From the NCBI RefSeq assembly GCF_023555005.1, contig NZ_JAMJPJ010000010.1, forward strand, positions 1 through 64,000: a DNA stretch of 64,000 nucleotides, read 5' to 3'. Made by a program: the position numbers and the translations under genes. This DNA comes from Halomonas llamarensis (lineage in GTDB: Bacteria > Pseudomonadota > Gammaproteobacteria > Pseudomonadales > Halomonadaceae). The notes below the pieces were generated by a model. The model was not told the origin of the DNA, made no database searches, and saw only the letters and a list, made by a program, of their open reading frames with translations. Shown piece after piece: positions 15,774 through 27,727 of this stretch (position 1 is the first letter of the stretch; each line of letters begins with the position of its first letter).

Positions 15774-16967
15774 GTGGCTAAGGAAAAATTTGAACGCTCC
15801 AAACCGCATATCAACGTCGGTACCATCGGTCATGTTGACCACGGTAAAACGACCCTGACTGCGGCCTTAACTCGCGTTTCCGCTGAAGTATTCGGCGGTG
15901 ACTGGAGCGAGTTTGACGCTATCGACAATGCTCCGGAAGAGCGTGAGCGCGGTATTACAATCGCCACCTCGCACGTTGAGTATCAGTCAGAGACACGTCA
16001 CTACGCTCACGTCGACTGCCCGGGGCACGCCGACTACGTTAAGAACATGATTACCGGTGCGGCGCAGATGGATGGCGCCATCCTGGTATGTTCTGCCGCC
16101 GACGGCCCAATGCCGCAAACACGCGAGCACATTCTGCTGTCTCGCCAAGTAGGTGTTCCGTACATCGTTGTGTTCCTGAATAAAGCGGACATGGTCGATG
16201 ATGAAGAGCTGCTTGAGCTGGTTGAAATGGAAGTTCGCGAACTTCTCGACCAGTACGATTTCCCGGGTGACGACACACCGATCGTCACGGGTTCGGCGTT
16301 GATGGCACTGGAAGGTAAGGATGATAACGGCATGGGTACGACTGCCGTTGCTAACCTGATCAAGGCGCTGGATGAGTACATTCCGGAGCCGGAGCGTGCC
16401 ATCGACCAGCCGTTTTTGATGCCGATCGAAGACGTATTCTCTATCTCTGGCCGTGGTACCGTTGTTACCGGTCGTGTAGAGCGTGGTGTCATCAAGGCAG
16501 GTGAAGAAGTCGAAGTTGTCGGTATGCGCGATACGACCAAGACAGTCGTTACCGGCGTTGAAATGTTCCGCAAGTTGCTCGACGAAGGTCGCGCAGGCGA
16601 GAACGTTGGCGCATTGCTGCGTGGCACCAAGCGTGATGACGTTGAGCGTGGTCAGGTTCTGGCGAAAACTGGCACTATCACCCCGCACACCGTTTTCGAA
16701 GCCGAAGTCTACGTGTTGTCCAAAGAAGAAGGCGGTCGTCATACGCCTTTCTTCAAGGGCTACCGTCCGCAGTTCTACTTCCGTACCACTGACGTGACCG
16801 GTACGTGCGAACTGCCGGAAGGCGTTGAGATGGTCATGCCGGGCGACAACGTAAAAATGGTTGTTACCCTGATCGCTCCGATCGCAATGGACGAAGGTCT
16901 GCGCTTCGCAATCCGTGAAGGTGGGCGTACTGTCGGTGCTGGCGTTGTTGCCAAGATCGTTAAGTAA
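15774..16967 (+). CDS. tuf: Elongation factor Tu
   Basis: EF-Tu (397 residues) delivers aminoacyl-tRNA to the ribosome. The P loop GHVDHGKTT is at residues 19-27, DCPGHADY and NKADM follow, and the GSALMALEG motif closes the G domain. It starts with GTG and ends the str operon before a strong terminator. Many gammaproteobacteria have a second tuf before tRNA-Trp; here a group II intron occupies the visible part of that position. Confidence 0.99.
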   Translation: MAKEKFERSKPHINVGTIGHVDHGKTTLTAALTRVSAEVFGGDWSEFDAIDNAPEERERGITIATSHVEYQSETRHYAHVDCPGHADYVKNMITGAAQMDGAILVCSAADGPMPQTREHILLSRQVGVPYIVVFLNKADMVDDEELLELVEMEVRELLDQYDFPGDDTPIVTGSALMALEGKDDNGMGTTAVANLIKALDEYIPEPERAIDQPFLMPIEDVFSISGRGTVVTGRVERGVIKAGEEVEVVGMRDTTKTVVTGVEMFRKLLDEGRAGENVGALLRGTKRDDVERGQVLAKTGTITPHTVFEAEVYVLSKEEGGRHTPFFKGYRPQFYFRTTDVTGTCELPEGVEMVMPGDNVKMVVTLIAPIAMDEGLRFAIREGGRTVGAGVVAKIVK

Positions 16968-16984
16968 GTCGATCCATTAGGATC

Positions 16985-17012
16985 AAAGGGGGCTCTTGCT
17001 AGCCCCCTTTTC
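16985..17012 (+). terminator. Rho-independent terminator after tuf
   Basis: A perfect 10-bp stem AAAGGGGGCT (16985-16994) and AGCCCCCTTT (17001-17010) surrounds a 6-base loop and runs into TTTT. It separates the str operon from the S10 promoter. Confidence 0.92.
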
Positions 17013-17032
17013 TACGCATCAGCGAGAAGTGT

Positions 17033-17061
17033 TTGACATGGATTGCTGGCGTGCCTATAAT
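17033..17061 (+). promoter_or_regulatory. Consensus sigma-70 promoter of the S10 operon
   Basis: TTGACA (17033-17038) and TATAAT (17056-17061) match the sigma-70 consensus perfectly and are 17 bases apart. This is the strongest promoter visible in the window and lies 65 bases upstream of rpsJ. Confidence 0.93.
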
Positions 17062-17125
17062 GCGCATCCTTTGAATGCGTGGGTAGACGGCTCGCGCCGT
17101 CGACATCCATTGGAGTTTAGGGCAA

Positions 17126-17437
17126 ATGCAGAACCAAAAGATTCGCATTCGGTTGAAAGCATTCGACCATCGCCTGATTGATCAGTCCGCTGCGGAGATT
17201 GTTGAAACCGCAAAACGTACTGGTGCTCAGGTTCGTGGTCCGATTCCGCTCCCGACCAATCGCGAGCGTTTTACCATACTGATTTCCCCGCACGTCAATA
17301 AAGATGCGCGCGATCAGTATGAGATTCGCACTCATAAGCGTGTGCTCGATATTGTTGAGCCCACTGAAAAAACAGTTGACGCGCTGATGAAGCTTGATCT
17401 CGCTGCTGGCGTAGACGTGCAAATCAAGCTCGACTAA
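17126..17437 (+). CDS. rpsJ: Ribosomal protein S10
   Basis: S10 (103 residues) is part of the 30S head and is the NusE partner of NusB and NusG. It starts with [19 protein letters not shown] and ends with [13 protein letters not shown], typical of the family. It is the first gene of the S10 operon, directly behind a consensus promoter. Confidence 0.98.
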   Translation: MQNQKIRIRLKAFDHRLIDQSAAEIVETAKRTGAQVRGPIPLPTNRERFTILISPHVNKDARDQYEIRTHKRVLDIVEPTEKTVDALMKLDLAAGVDVQIKLD

Positions 17438-17590
17438 TTACACTAGACACTCGCGGCCCAGCGCTTTTGAGTTTTGTAGAGAAAAGCAGCAGCCGCCGCG
17501 CCGTGAGGCGCTACACAATGTGCTAGTGGAATGCTCTGGAAAGGGCAGCCATAGCGGGTGATAGCCCCGTACACTATAGGAGAACTGAGA
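17438..17590 (+). other. Structured rpsJ-rplC spacer
   Basis: This 153-base gap is much longer than the short spacer usual here. It can fold on itself: CACTAG (17441-17446) complements CTAGTG (17523-17528), enclosing a GCTTTT (17464-17469)/AAAAGC (17483-17488) hairpin. A regulatory role, for instance L4 control, is only an inference. Confidence 0.4.
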
Positions 17591-18229
17591 ATGACTATCG
17601 GTTTGGTCGGTAAAAAGGCCGGGATGACCCGCGTCTTTACCGAAGACGGTGCATCTGTGCCCGTAACCGTTATTGAAGTTGATCCTAACCGTGTTACACG
17701 CGTTAAGTCTGTCGGGTCCGACGGCTACGCAGCGGTTCAGGTAACAACTGGCTCTCGTAAAGCTAAGCACCTCACCAAAGCGCAAGCAGGACAGTTTGCC
17801 AAGGCGGGTGTCGAGGCTGGTCGTAAGCTGATGGAGTTTCGCCTGGAAGAAGGCGAAGATGCTCCTGAAGTAGGCGGCGAACTCACCGTATCCCTCTTCG
17901 AAGCTGGTCAGATGATTGATGTGACCGGCACCTCTAAGGGTAAAGGTTTCCAGGGTGCTGTTAAGCGCTGGAACTTCCGTACCCAAGACATGACCCACGG
18001 TAACTCTCTGGCGCACCGCGCACCGGGTTCCATCGGTATGTGTCAAACTCCGGGTCGCGTATTTAAAGGCAAGAAAATGGCCGGTCAAATGGGCAACGCT
18101 CGTTGCACCGTACAGAGCCTTGAAATCGTCCGTGTCGACGCCGAGCGCAACCTGCTGCTTATTAAAGGCGCCGTTCCGGGAGCAACCGGTAGCGACGTTG
18201 TCGTTCGCAGCGCCGTGAAAGCAGGCTGA
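17591..18229 (+). CDS. rplC: Ribosomal protein L3
   Basis: L3 (212 residues) is an early 50S assembly protein near the peptidyl transferase centre. I chose the ATG at 17591 ([16 protein letters not shown]), preceded by AGGAGAA; the frame extends upstream without family similarity. The conserved [10 protein letters not shown] and the loop GQMGNARCT, whose Gln is methylated by PrmB in enterics, are present. Confidence 0.97.
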   Translation: MTIGLVGKKAGMTRVFTEDGASVPVTVIEVDPNRVTRVKSVGSDGYAAVQVTTGSRKAKHLTKAQAGQFAKAGVEAGRKLMEFRLEEGEDAPEVGGELTVSLFEAGQMIDVTGTSKGKGFQGAVKRWNFRTQDMTHGNSLAHRAPGSIGMCQTPGRVFKGKKMAGQMGNARCTVQSLEIVRVDAERNLLLIKGAVPGATGSDVVVRSAVKAG

Positions 18230-18243
18230 AGGGGAGTTTACCA

Positions 18244-18849
18244 ATGAATCTGAATCTTGCTGCAGGCGCGGGTACCGTTGAAGTAGCCGACGCCACCTTT
18301 GGCAAAGAATTCAATGAGGCGCTGGTTCATCAGGTTGTCACCGCGTATTTAGCCGGTGGTCGCCAAGGGACACACGCACAGAAAAACCGTTCTGAAGTAC
18401 GCGGTGGCGGCAAAAAACCGTGGCGTCAGAAAGGTACCGGTCGCGCACGCGCCGGCACGATCCGTTCTCCGCTGTGGCGCAGTGGCGGCGTTACCTTCGC
18501 GGCACGTCCGCAAGACTACACTCAGAAGGTAAATCGCAAGATGTACCGCGCGGCGATGCGCTCCATTTTGTCAGAACTAGTGCGTCAAGAGCGCTTAGTG
18601 GCAGTGGATGAGTTCGCCGTTGAAGCGCCGAAGACCAAGCAGGTCGCTGCCAAGCTGAAAGAGCTGGATCTGGAAAAAGTGCTGATCATCACTGAAGACG
18701 TTGATGAAAAGCTCTACTTGGCCGCGCGCAATCTTCCCCACGTTGATGTGGTGGATGTTGCAGCCGCTGATCCGGTGAGCCTGGTTGCCTTTGATAAGGT
18801 ATTGGTCACCGTCTCCGCCCTGCGTAAATTCGAGGAGAAGCTGGCATGA
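18244..18849 (+). CDS. rplD: Ribosomal protein L4
   Basis: L4 (201 residues) lines the exit tunnel; in E. coli it also represses the S10 operon. The tunnel loop [20 protein letters not shown] is intact, without the deletions linked to macrolide resistance. The last four bases overlap rplW as ATGA. Confidence 0.98.
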   Translation: MNLNLAAGAGTVEVADATFGKEFNEALVHQVVTAYLAGGRQGTHAQKNRSEVRGGGKKPWRQKGTGRARAGTIRSPLWRSGGVTFAARPQDYTQKVNRKMYRAAMRSILSELVRQERLVAVDEFAVEAPKTKQVAAKLKELDLEKVLIITEDVDEKLYLAARNLPHVDVVDVAAADPVSLVAFDKVLVTVSALRKFEEKLA

Positions 18850-19142
18850 ACCAAGAACGCGTATTCAAGGTTCTGCTTGGGCCGCACGTGACCGAAAAGG
18901 CCGCGATGGCAGCAGAGCGCAATCAGTACGTTTTCAAAGTCGCGAGCGACGCTACTAAGCCTGAGATTAAAAAAGCAGTTGAAGCGCTATTCGGCAAGAA
19001 AGTCGAACGCGTTCAAGCGCTAAACGTCAAAGGCAAGACTAAGCGTACCGCAAACGGCGTTGGCATGCGTAAAGGGTATCGCAAAGCGTATGTCACCCTC
19101 GCCGCAGGCGAAACGCTCGAAGACTTCTCTGGCGCCGAATAA
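18846..19142 (+). CDS. rplW: Ribosomal protein L23
   Basis: L23 (98 residues) surrounds the tunnel exit and docks trigger factor and SRP. The family segments [10 protein letters not shown] and [20 protein letters not shown] are seen. Its ATG overlaps the rplD stop by four bases, so the two are probably translationally coupled. Confidence 0.98.
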   Translation: MNQERVFKVLLGPHVTEKAAMAAERNQYVFKVASDATKPEIKKAVEALFGKKVERVQALNVKGKTKRTANGVGMRKGYRKAYVTLAAGETLEDFSGAE

Positions 19143-19159
19143 GGGCAGGAGTACGGATA

Positions 19160-19987
<828 letters not shown>

Positions 19988-20020
19988 TTAAAATCGCCAA
20001 GATATTAAGGGGTAACGGCT

Positions 20021-20296
20021 GTGCCACGTTCACTTAAGAAAGGTCCCTTCATTGACCTTCATCTTTTGAAGAAGGTCGAGGTAGCAGTGGAAAAGAACGA
20101 TCGTAAACCGATCAAGACCTGGTCGCGTCGTTCGATGATCCTGCCGAATATGGTAGGTCTGACCATTGCAGTACATAACGGTCGCCAACACGTCCCGGTG
20201 CATGTCTCCGAGGAAATGGTTGGTCACAAGTTAGGCGAATTCGCTGCCACCCGCACTTATCGCGGTCATGCGGCGGACAAGAAAGCCAAACGGTAA
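20021..20296 (+). CDS. rpsS: Ribosomal protein S19
   Basis: S19 (91 residues) sits on the 30S head and bridges to the 50S. It starts with GTG and reads [19 protein letters not shown]; the [12 protein letters not shown] motif is at the C terminus. It lies between rplB and rplV as in other S10 operons. Confidence 0.98.
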   Translation: MPRSLKKGPFIDLHLLKKVEVAVEKNDRKPIKTWSRRSMILPNMVGLTIAVHNGRQHVPVHVSEEMVGHKLGEFAATRTYRGHAADKKAKR

Positions 20297-20314
20297 GCCA
20301 AAGAGGATTGAGAG

Positions 20315-20647
20315 ATGGAAGTCACAGCTAAGCTGCGTGGCGCTCGTTTATCCGCCCAGAAGGCCCGTTTGGTGGCTGACCAGGTGCGCGGTAAACCTGT
20401 CGCCGAGGCACTTGACCTTCTGGCCTTCTCACCGAAGAAGGCTGCTACATTGGTCAAAAAAGTGCTGCAGTCCGCCATTGCAAACGCGGAAGAAAACGAA
20501 GGCATGGATATCGACGAGCTGCGTGTCTCGACCATCTGCGTCGATGAGGGCATGACGCTTAAGCGTATCAAGCCGCGTGCCAAAGGGCGTGCGGATCGTA
20601 TCTTGAAGCGCACCTGCCACATCACCGTTAAGGTAGCCGAGAAGTAG
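20315..20647 (+). CDS. rplV: Ribosomal protein L22
   Basis: L22 (110 residues) extends a beta-hairpin into the exit tunnel. The hairpin region [20 protein letters not shown] is complete, without the short deletions known from erythromycin-resistant mutants. Confidence 0.98.
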   Translation: MEVTAKLRGARLSAQKARLVADQVRGKPVAEALDLLAFSPKKAATLVKKVLQSAIANAEENEGMDIDELRVSTICVDEGMTLKRIKPRAKGRADRILKRTCHITVKVAEK

Positions 20648-20658
20648 GAGTCGACCAG

Positions 20659-21357
20659 ATGGGTCAGAAAGTCAATCCAACAGGCATTCGACTAGGCATC
20701 GTCAAAGACCATGCTTCTGTCTGGTATGCCGAGCGCGGCGCTTATGCCGATAAGCTCAATAATGATCTCGTGGTGCGTAGCTTCCTGGAAGAGCGTCTTA
20801 AAAACGCCTCCGTAAGCCGCATTAACATCGAGCGTCCAGCGAACAACGCCCGCATCACCATTCACACCGCCCGTCCGGGCATCGTGATTGGTAAGAAAGG
20901 GGAAGATGTCGACCGTTTGCGTCGTGATCTGACCGAGATGATGGGTGTCCCGGTGCATGTGAACATTGAAGAAGTTCGCAAGCCGGAGCTGGATGCCAAG
21001 CTGGTAGCTGCTAACGTTGCGGGTCAGCTAGAGCGTCGCGTCATGTTCCGTCGTGCGATGAAGCGCGCGGTACAAAACGCCATGCGTCTAGGTGCCGGTG
21101 GCATCAAGATTCAGCTGTCAGGTCGCTTGGGTGGTGCTGAAATCGCACGTACCGAATGGTATCGCGAGGGTCGCGTTCCGCTGCACACACTGCGTGCGGA
21201 TATCGACTACGCCACTTACGAAGCTCACACCACCTACGGCGTCATCGGCGTCAAAGTGTGGATCTTCAAGGGTGAAATCCTCGGCGGTATCGAGGAAGTT
21301 CGTGCCAAGGCGAAGCAGCCTACCGGCAACGCGCCCAAGAAGAAAGGTTCCAGGTAA
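20659..21357 (+). CDS. rpsC: Ribosomal protein S3
   Basis: S3 (232 residues) forms part of the mRNA entry tunnel and has helicase activity with S4 and S5. It begins [20 protein letters not shown] and has a KH domain with [12 protein letters not shown] near residue 73-84. The C-terminal tail is basic. Confidence 0.98.
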   Translation: MGQKVNPTGIRLGIVKDHASVWYAERGAYADKLNNDLVVRSFLEERLKNASVSRINIERPANNARITIHTARPGIVIGKKGEDVDRLRRDLTEMMGVPVHVNIEEVRKPELDAKLVAANVAGQLERRVMFRRAMKRAVQNAMRLGAGGIKIQLSGRLGGAEIARTEWYREGRVPLHTLRADIDYATYEAHTTYGVIGVKVWIFKGEILGGIEEVRAKAKQPTGNAPKKKGSR

Positions 21358-21372
21358 GGGGAGAGCGAGTCG

Positions 21373-21786
21373 ATGTTACAGCCCAAGCGTTTAAAATTCC
21401 GCAAGGTGCAAAAGGGTCGCAATCGTGGCCTAGCGCATCGCGGAAGCAAGATTAGCTTCGGGGAGTATGGCCTCAAAGCGACTGGTCGCGGACGTATTAC
21501 CGCGCGCCAGATCGAAGCGGGCCGCCGTGCGATCACACGTCACGTCAAACGTGGCGGTAAGATTTGGATCCGCGTATTCCCGGATAAGCCGATCTCTAAA
21601 AAGCCGCTCGAAGTTCGTATGGGTAAGGGTAAAGGCTCCGTCGAGTACTGGGTCGCTCAGATCCAGCCAGGTCGGGTCTTGTACGAGATTGAAGGTGTGT
21701 CCGAAGAGCTCGCGCGTGAAGCGTTTGAGTTGGCCGCCCAGAAAATGCCCATATCCACCACCTTTGCGAAACGGACGGTGATGTGA
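21373..21786 (+). CDS. rplP: Ribosomal protein L16
   Basis: L16 (137 residues) positions tRNA in the A and P sites. [19 protein letters not shown] starts the protein, and the region [20 protein letters not shown] around the arginine hydroxylated by YcfD in E. coli is present. Its stop TGA shares bases with the rpmC start (TGATG). Confidence 0.98.
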   Translation: MLQPKRLKFRKVQKGRNRGLAHRGSKISFGEYGLKATGRGRITARQIEAGRRAITRHVKRGGKIWIRVFPDKPISKKPLEVRMGKGKGSVEYWVAQIQPGRVLYEIEGVSEELAREAFELAAQKMPISTTFAKRTVM

Positions 21787-21977
21787 TGAAAGCCCAGGAA
21801 ATTCGTGAAAAGTCAGTCGGTGAGTTGCAAGAGCAGCTCCTCGAACTCCTCCGCGAGCAGTTTAACCTGCGCATGCAGAAGGCCACCGGCCAACTGAGCC
21901 AGACTCATCTGCTCAAGCAGGTCCGTCGGGATATCGCCCGCGTGAAGACTGTGCTTAACGAGAAGGCAGGTGATTGA
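21786..21977 (+). CDS. rpmC: Ribosomal protein L29
   Basis: L29 (63 residues) is a two-helix protein at the tunnel exit. I chose the ATG at 21786, which overlaps the rplP stop by one base; a GTG one codon upstream is possible but lies inside rplP. The [13 protein letters not shown] motif is typical. Confidence 0.96.
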   Translation: MKAQEIREKSVGELQEQLLELLREQFNLRMQKATGQLSQTHLLKQVRRDIARVKTVLNEKAGD

Positions 21978-21978
21978 G

Positions 21979-22239
21979 ATGGCCGAAGAAAAGAAAACAC
22001 GCACGCTCACCGGTAAAGTGGTGAGTGACAAGATGGATAAATCCATCGTCGTAATGATTGAGCGTCGTGAGCGTCACCCGATCTACGGTAAATACGTAAA
22101 GCGCTCCACCAAGCTGCACGCCCATGACGAGGCGAACCAAGCGAAGGCTGGCGATACGGTCTCTATTCAAGAGTGCCGTCCGCTGTCCAAGATGAAAGCT
22201 TGGACGCTGGTCGAGGTGGTCGAGCAGGCCAAAGGTTAA
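21979..22239 (+). CDS. rpsQ: Ribosomal protein S17
   Basis: S17 (86 residues) is a primary 16S binder with an OB fold. The start at 21979 gives [25 protein letters not shown]; upstream in-frame codons lie in rpmC. The [18 protein letters not shown] segment is characteristic. Confidence 0.97.
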   Translation: MAEEKKTRTLTGKVVSDKMDKSIVVMIERRERHPIYGKYVKRSTKLHAHDEANQAKAGDTVSIQECRPLSKMKAWTLVEVVEQAKG

Positions 22240-22290
22240 CTTCCTGCGTCTGTTCAACCAGTGCAGTCAGATTAGGTTTGGAGAAAACCG

Positions 22291-22662
22291 ATGATTCAGA
22301 CTCAGACAATGCTGGATGTCGCTGACAACAGCGGAGCGCGCCGGGTGCAGTGCATCAAGGTGTTAGGCGGTTCACACCGTCGCTACGCTCGCGTTGGTGA
22401 CATCATTAAAGTATCGATAAAAGAAGCGATTCCGCGTGGCAAGGTCAAGAAAGGTCAAGTCATGAAAGCGGTAGTCGTTCGTACAAAGAGCGGCGTCCGC
22501 CGTCCGGACGGTTCGCTGATCCGTTTCGACGGAAATGCGGCAGTTCTGTTGAACAACACCAACGAACAGCCGGTCGGTACCCGTATTTTCGGGCCGGTCA
22601 CTCGTGAACTGCGCAATGAAAAGTTCATGAAGATCATTTCCTTGGCGCCTGAAGTGCTGTAA
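22291..22662 (+). CDS. rplN: Ribosomal protein L14
   Basis: L14 (123 residues, as in E. coli) lies at the subunit interface and is the docking site of the silencing factor RsfS. The protein is nearly identical to enteric L14 from [19 protein letters not shown] through [11 protein letters not shown]. It opens the spc block after a 51-base gap. Confidence 0.99.
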   Translation: MIQTQTMLDVADNSGARRVQCIKVLGGSHRRYARVGDIIKVSIKEAIPRGKVKKGQVMKAVVVRTKSGVRRPDGSLIRFDGNAAVLLNNTNEQPVGTRIFGPVTRELRNEKFMKIISLAPEVL

Positions 22663-22676
22663 GGAGCGAGGCGGAT

Positions 22677-22991
22677 ATGCAAAAGATCAAACGTGACGAT
22701 GAAGTCATCGTCATCGCCGGGAAGGATAAGGGCAAGCGCGGTACGGTTAAGCGTGTGTTAGAAAATCGCTTCGTCGTATCCGGTGTGAACATGATTAAAC
22801 GTCACACCAAGCCAAATCCCATGGCGGGAAATCAGGGCGGTATCGTGGAGCGTGAGGCTCCGATTCACGCGTCCAACGTAGCCATCTTCAATTCGGAGAC
22901 CGGTAAGGCGGATCGCGTCGGCTTCCAAGTGAGCGAAGACGGTACCAAGGTACGTATCTACAAGTCGACGCAAACGCAGATCGACGCCTAA
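22677..22991 (+). CDS. rplX: Ribosomal protein L24
   Basis: L24 (104 residues) is an assembly initiator with a KOW motif ([20 protein letters not shown], residues 6-25). The [18 protein letters not shown] loop is also conserved. Confidence 0.98.
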   Translation: MQKIKRDDEVIVIAGKDKGKRGTVKRVLENRFVVSGVNMIKRHTKPNPMAGNQGGIVEREAPIHASNVAIFNSETGKADRVGFQVSEDGTKVRIYKSTQTQIDA

Positions 22992-23009
22992 CGTGAGTCG
23001 GGTAGCAAA

Positions 23010-23555
23010 ATGGCGAACTTGAAAGAACGTTATCAAAACGAGGTAGCAGCTCAGCTCAAAGAAGAGTTTAGCTATGCCAACGTAATGCAGGTGCCGCGGA
23101 TCACAAAAGTGACCCTGAACATGGGCATCGGCGATGCGGTCAGTGATAAAAAACTGATCGATAATGCCATCGGCGACCTGGAGAAACTCTCCGGTCAAAA
23201 GCCGTTGGTGACCAAGGCACGCAAGTCTATCGCGGGCTTCAAGGTTCGCGAAGGTTGGCCGATCGGTATCAAAGTGACGCTGCGCGGTGAGCGCATGTGG
23301 GACTTCCTGGACCGTCTGGTAAACATCGCGATTCCTCGCGTGCGTGACTTCCGTGGTCTCAATCCGAAGTCTTTTGACGGTCGCGGCAACTATTCTATGG
23401 GTGTGCGTGAACAGATCATCTTCCCGGAGATCGAGTATGATAAAATCGATCGTGTTCGGGGGCTTGACGTCACCATCACCACTACCGCCAACACCGACGA
23501 GGAAGGCCGCTCGCTATTGCGTGCGTTGAGCTTCCCGTTCAAAAAACAAGGCTGA
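23010..23555 (+). CDS. rplE: Ribosomal protein L5
   Basis: L5 (181 residues) binds 5S rRNA and contacts P-site tRNA. The segment [20 protein letters not shown] and the P-site loop [16 protein letters not shown] are visible. It is two residues longer than E. coli L5. Confidence 0.98.
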   Translation: MANLKERYQNEVAAQLKEEFSYANVMQVPRITKVTLNMGIGDAVSDKKLIDNAIGDLEKLSGQKPLVTKARKSIAGFKVREGWPIGIKVTLRGERMWDFLDRLVNIAIPRVRDFRGLNPKSFDGRGNYSMGVREQIIFPEIEYDKIDRVRGLDVTITTTANTDEEGRSLLRALSFPFKKQG

Positions 23556-23559
23556 GATC

Positions 23560-23865
23560 ATGGCAAAGAAAAGCATGGTAGAGCGTGAGCTCAAGCGCAC
23601 TAAGTTGGTCGAGAAGTACGCGACCAAGCGAACTGAACTCAAGGCGGTCATTTACGACGTGAACGCTTCCGACGAAGAGCGCTTCGAGGCGCAGCTTAAG
23701 CTGCAGCAACTGCCGCGCGACTCAAGTCCGGTACGTCAGCGTAACCGCTGCCGCGTCACCGGCCGTCCGCACGGTTTCTACAACAAGTTCGGCCTCGGCC
23801 GTAACAAGCTGCGTGAAGCCGCCATGCGTGGCGACGTCCCTGGCCTGAAAAAGTCCAGCTGGTAA
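23560..23865 (+). CDS. rpsN: Ribosomal protein S14
   Basis: S14 (101 residues) is the long, zinc-free form: only one cysteine (in [12 protein letters not shown]) remains, rather than the two CxxC pairs of the short zinc form. It has the C-terminal [21 protein letters not shown]. It starts four bases after rplE. Confidence 0.98.
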   Translation: MAKKSMVERELKRTKLVEKYATKRTELKAVIYDVNASDEERFEAQLKLQQLPRDSSPVRQRNRCRVTGRPHGFYNKFGLGRNKLREAAMRGDVPGLKKSSW

Positions 23866-23898
23866 GTGCCACGTAGCATCATCAGGAGCGCACATTAA

Positions 23899-24291
23899 AT
23901 GAGCATGCAAGACACTCTGGCGGATATGTTTACCCGTATCCGTAATGCGCAGATGGCCACCAAGGAGACGGTTACCATGCCGTCCTCTAAGCTGAAAGTG
24001 GAAGTGGCCCGCGTGTTGAAAGAAGAGGGCTATATCACCGATTTCTCGGTGGCTGAAAGCATCAAGCCCGTACTGACCGTGACTCTCAAGTATTTTGAGG
24101 GCAAGCCGGTTATCGATCACATTCAGCGGGTTTCCAAGCCGTCTCTGCGCCAGTACAAGGGCAAGGACAATTTGCCCAAGGTCGCCGATGGTCTGGGCAT
24201 CGCGATTGTCACTACCTCCAATGGGGTAATGACCGATCGTGCCGCGCGCCAGGCGGGTGTCGGTGGCGAAGTCATCTGCACCGTATTCTAG
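23899..24291 (+). CDS. rpsH: Ribosomal protein S8
   Basis: S8 (130 residues) binds 16S rRNA helix 21 and in E. coli represses the spc operon. It opens [18 protein letters not shown] and ends with [20 protein letters not shown], the RNA-binding core. Confidence 0.98.
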   Translation: MSMQDTLADMFTRIRNAQMATKETVTMPSSKLKVEVARVLKEEGYITDFSVAESIKPVLTVTLKYFEGKPVIDHIQRVSKPSLRQYKGKDNLPKVADGLGIAIVTTSNGVMTDRAARQAGVGGEVICTVF

Positions 24292-24300
24292 GAGGCTGGA

Positions 24301-24831
24301 ATGTCCCGCATAGCGAAATATCCGGTTAAAGTGCCTGCCGGCGTCGATATCAACATTGATGCTGACAAGCTGACCGTAAAAGGCGGCCAAGGCACACTGT
24401 CTATGCCGATCCACGCAGATGTCGTGGTGGGTCAGGAAAACGGCCAGCTAACCTTTGCCCCAAGTGAGTCGGCGAAGAGCTGGGCGATGGCTGGCACGAC
24501 TCGTGCATTGGTTCAAAACCTGGTCACGGGTGTATCTGAGGGGTTCACAAAGTCCCTCGAAATTGTTGGCGTCGGTTATCGTGCTCAAGCGAAGGGCCAG
24601 ACGCTCAATCTTTCACTGGGCTTCTCGCACCCGGTCGACTACGAACTGCCTGACGGTGTCTCAGCGGAAACGCCGAAGAATACTGTTATCGTGCTGAAAA
24701 GCGCGGATAAGCAGAAGCTCGGCCAGTGCGCCGCGGAAATCCGCGCCTTCCGTCCGCCTGAGCCGTATAAAGGCAAAGGTGTTCGGTACGCCGACGAGCA
24801 GGTGCGTCGCAAAGAAGCCAAGAAGAAGTAA
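24301..24831 (+). CDS. rplF: Ribosomal protein L6
   Basis: L6 (176 residues) binds the sarcin-ricin loop region. The C-terminal signature [14 protein letters not shown] is present. It begins [15 protein letters not shown], nine bases after the rpsH stop. Confidence 0.98.
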   Translation: MSRIAKYPVKVPAGVDINIDADKLTVKGGQGTLSMPIHADVVVGQENGQLTFAPSESAKSWAMAGTTRALVQNLVTGVSEGFTKSLEIVGVGYRAQAKGQTLNLSLGFSHPVDYELPDGVSAETPKNTVIVLKSADKQKLGQCAAEIRAFRPPEPYKGKGVRYADEQVRRKEAKKK

Positions 24832-24840
24832 GGCAGGGTT

Positions 24841-25191
24841 ATGAACGCGAAGAAAGAATCTCGTCTCCGTCGTGCCCGCCGTGCTCGCGCCAAAATCCGC
24901 GAGCTAGGCGCGTTCCGCCTGTGCGTCAACCGTACCCCACGCCACATCTATGCGCAGATTATCTCGCCGGATGGTGGCAAAGTGCTCGCCAGTGCTTCTA
25001 CGCTGGACAAGGCACTTCGCGAGGGTGCAACCGGTAACACTGAGGCGGCCACGCAAGTGGGCACCTTAATTGCCGAGCGCGCAAAAGAAGCAGGCATCAC
25101 CCAGGTGGCCTTTGACCGTGCTGGTTTTAAGTATCACGGTCGCGTCAAGGCTTTGGCCGACGCCGCTCGTGAAGGCGGCCTGGAATTCTAA
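24841..25191 (+). CDS. rplR: Ribosomal protein L18
   Basis: L18 (116 residues) brings 5S rRNA into the 50S together with L5. The basic N terminus is followed by [28 protein letters not shown], shown in part, and the C-terminal [20 protein letters not shown]. Confidence 0.98.
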   Translation: MNAKKESRLRRARRARAKIRELGAFRLCVNRTPRHIYAQIISPDGGKVLASASTLDKALREGATGNTEAATQVGTLIAERAKEAGITQVAFDRAGFKYHGRVKALADAAREGGLEF

Positions 25192-25203
25192 AGGGTTTTT
25201 ACG

Positions 25204-25704
25204 ATGGCGAAGAACGAACAGCAAAACGGTGATCTGCAAGAGAAGTTAGTGCAGGTCAACCGTGTCGCCAAGGTGGTCAAGGGTGGTCGTATTTTCGGCT
25301 TTACCGCACTGACCGTCGTTGGTGATGGTAAAGGTCGTGTCGGTTTTGGTCGTGGTAAGGCGCGTGAAGTGCCGATTGCCATTCAAAAGGCGATGGATCA
25401 AGCGCGTCGCAACATGGTCAAGGTTAACCTCTCAGGCCACACGCTGCAGTATCCTGTGAAAGCTCGTCACGGTGCTTCCAAGGTATATATGCAGCCAGCT
25501 TCTGAAGGTACTGGTATCATCGCCGGCGGCGCTATGCGCTCTGTATTAGAGCTTGCTGGCGTCCATGATGTACTGGCCAAGTGCTACGGTTCCACCAACC
25601 CGGTCAATGTCGTACGCGCTACCGTTAACGGTCTCGCGTCCATGCAAGCACCGGAAGACGTGGCCGCTAAGCGCGGTCTGTCTGTCGAAGCGATCACGGG
25701 GTGA
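25204..25704 (+). CDS. rpsE: Ribosomal protein S5
   Basis: S5 (166 residues) is an accuracy protein at the mRNA entry. The N-terminal loop [20 protein letters not shown], site of spectinomycin-resistance changes, appears wild type. The C-terminal half carries [16 protein letters not shown]. Confidence 0.98.
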   Translation: MAKNEQQNGDLQEKLVQVNRVAKVVKGGRIFGFTALTVVGDGKGRVGFGRGKAREVPIAIQKAMDQARRNMVKVNLSGHTLQYPVKARHGASKVYMQPASEGTGIIAGGAMRSVLELAGVHDVLAKCYGSTNPVNVVRATVNGLASMQAPEDVAAKRGLSVEAITG

Positions 25705-25709
25705 GCACC

Positions 25710-25892
25710 ATGGCAGCAACGATCAAGGTTACCCAGATCCGCAGCACCATCGGCGTTCTACCCAAGCACAAGGCTAGTATTCAAGGCTTGGGTCTGCGTC
25801 GCATCGGTCATACGGTTGAGCTGGAAGACACCCCTGCCGTACGCGGCATGATCCACAAGGTTAACTACCTTGTGCGCGTTGAGGGAGAGTAA
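25710..25892 (+). CDS. rpmD: Ribosomal protein L30
   Basis: L30 (60 residues) begins [20 protein letters not shown] at the ATG at 25710, five bases after the rpsE stop. An in-frame GTG at 25701 would overlap rpsE and adds no family sequence. The [10 protein letters not shown] motif is typical. Confidence 0.96.
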   Translation: MAATIKVTQIRSTIGVLPKHKASIQGLGLRRIGHTVELEDTPAVRGMIHKVNYLVRVEGE

Positions 25893-25895
25893 TCC

Positions 25896-26330
25896 ATGAA
25901 ACTCAATACCCTGAGCCCAGCACCGGGCTCCAAACAGGCTGAAAAGCGTGTTGGTCGTGGTATCGGTTCCGGCCTAGGCAAGACTGGTGGCCGTGGCCAT
26001 AAAGGCCAGAAATCACGCAGTGGCGGTACTGTTAAGCCAGGTTTCGAAGGCGGTCAAATGCCATTGCAGCGCCGTCTGCCGAAGTTTGGTTTTACGTCTG
26101 CCAAGTCACTGGTGTCTGAAGAAGTGCGTCTGGCGGAACTGGCGAAGGTCGCCAGCGACGAAGTGACTATGCAGACGCTGAAAGATGCCAACGTGCTGAA
26201 GGATGCGACGCGTCACGCGAAGATCATCCTTTCCGGCGAATTGAACAAGGCGGTTACTGTTCGTGGTATTAAGGTCACTAAAGGTGCCCGTGCTGCGATC
26301 GAAGCTGCTGGCGGCAAGGTAGAGGACTAA
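25896..26330 (+). CDS. rplO: Ribosomal protein L15
   Basis: L15 (144 residues) is a late 50S assembly protein. The glycine-rich N terminus ([20 protein letters not shown]) and [17 protein letters not shown] are conserved. Its TAA stop is directly followed by the secY ATG. Confidence 0.98.
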   Translation: MKLNTLSPAPGSKQAEKRVGRGIGSGLGKTGGRGHKGQKSRSGGTVKPGFEGGQMPLQRRLPKFGFTSAKSLVSEEVRLAELAKVASDEVTMQTLKDANVLKDATRHAKIILSGELNKAVTVRGIKVTKGARAAIEAAGGKVED

Positions 26331-27662
26331 ATGGCCAAGTCAGGAAACATGCCGGCGACGGGCAGCGGTCTAGGTGAACTCTGGGCGCGTTTGCGCTTTG
26401 TACTCATCGCCATCGTGGTGTATCGCATTGGTGCCCACATCCCCGTGCCTGGTATCAATCCTGACCAGCTTGCTGCCTTGTTTAGGGAGCAGCAGGGCAC
26501 CATCCTGGGTATGTTCAACATGTTCTCAGGTGGTGCTCTGGAGCGCATGAGCGTCCTCGCCTTGGGTATTATGCCCTACATATCGGCGTCGATTATCATG
26601 CAGCTGATGACTGCGGTTTCGCCCCATCTTGAGCAACTCAAGAAGGAAGGCGAAGCCGGCCGCCGCAAGATCAGCCAGTACACTCGCTATGGCACGGTGC
26701 TACTGGCGCTTGTTCAGGCCACCGGTATGTCCGTGGGTCTGGCTAGCCAAGGCATCGCTTACAGCGCTGACTTTAGCTTCTTTTTCACTGCCGTAGTGAC
26801 GTTTGTCGCCGGTGCAGTGTTTATGATGTGGCTAGGTGAGCAGATCACCGAGAAGGGAATTGGCAACGGTATCTCATTGCTGATCTTCTCGGGGATCGTC
26901 GCTGGGCTACCCAGCGCCGTGGGGCAAGCGTTTGAGCTTGCTCGCAATGAAGGGGCTTGGAATGTTCTGCCGCTGTTAGCGTTGACCGTGCTGGGTGTTG
27001 CTACGGTGGCGTTTGTCGTTTTCATTGAGCGCGGCCAACGCCGACTCAAAGTCAACTATCCGCGTCGCCAAGTTGGCAACAAGATGTATGCAGGTCAAAG
27101 CAGTTATTTGCCACTGAAAGTCAACATGGCGGGCGTTATTCCCGCTATCTTTGCTTCCAGTATTCTGCTTTTCCCCGCCTCCATTGGCCAGTGGGTCGGT
27201 GCAGGGGATGGCATGGAGTGGCTCCAGCGTGCCTCGCAGGCGTTAGGGCCCGGTCAGCCGCTTTACATCTTGCTTTTTGGCGCGGCGGTGGTATTCTTCT
27301 GCTTCTTTTACACAGCGCTGGTCTTCAACCCTAAGGACGTAGCTGATAATTTGAAAAAGTCAGGTGCTTTCTTGCCGGGTATTCGCCCTGGTGAGCAGAC
27401 CGCTCGCTATATCGACAAAGTCATGACGCGTTTGACGTTGTTTGGTGCACTGTACATTACTGCCGTCTCCTTGATGCCTCAATTCCTGATCGTGGCGTGG
27501 AACGTGCCGTTCTTCTTTGGCGGTACGTCGCTGCTGATCGTGGTGGTGGTTATTATGGATTTCATGGCTCAGGTGCAGTCGCATCTTATGTCGCACCAGT
27601 ATGATTCGGTGATGAAGAAGTCCAACCTGAAAGGATACGGTAGCGGCGGCATCATGCGCTGA
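26331..27662 (+). CDS. secY: SecY, protein-conducting channel
   Basis: SecY (443 residues) forms the translocation pore with SecE (408-791) and SecG. Ten hydrophobic segments are spread along the protein. Conserved motifs include [13 protein letters not shown] at the first helix, [23 protein letters not shown] and the cytosolic loop [13 protein letters not shown]. It abuts rplO with no spacing. Confidence 0.98.
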   Translation: MAKSGNMPATGSGLGELWARLRFVLIAIVVYRIGAHIPVPGINPDQLAALFREQQGTILGMFNMFSGGALERMSVLALGIMPYISASIIMQLMTAVSPHLEQLKKEGEAGRRKISQYTRYGTVLLALVQATGMSVGLASQGIAYSADFSFFFTAVVTFVAGAVFMMWLGEQITEKGIGNGISLLIFSGIVAGLPSAVGQAFELARNEGAWNVLPLLALTVLGVATVAFVVFIERGQRRLKVNYPRRQVGNKMYAGQSSYLPLKVNMAGVIPAIFASSILLFPASIGQWVGAGDGMEWLQRASQALGPGQPLYILLFGAAVVFFCFFYTALVFNPKDVADNLKKSGAFLPGIRPGEQTARYIDKVMTRLTLFGALYITAVSLMPQFLIVAWNVPFFFGGTSLLIVVVVIMDFMAQVQSHLMSHQYDSVMKKSNLKGYGSGGIMR

Positions 27663-27727
27663 GTCGCCGCCTTATCTTGTTACTATAGTGCTGGGGCGCG
27701 CCGCGAGCCGTTTTTGGAGAAAGAACG

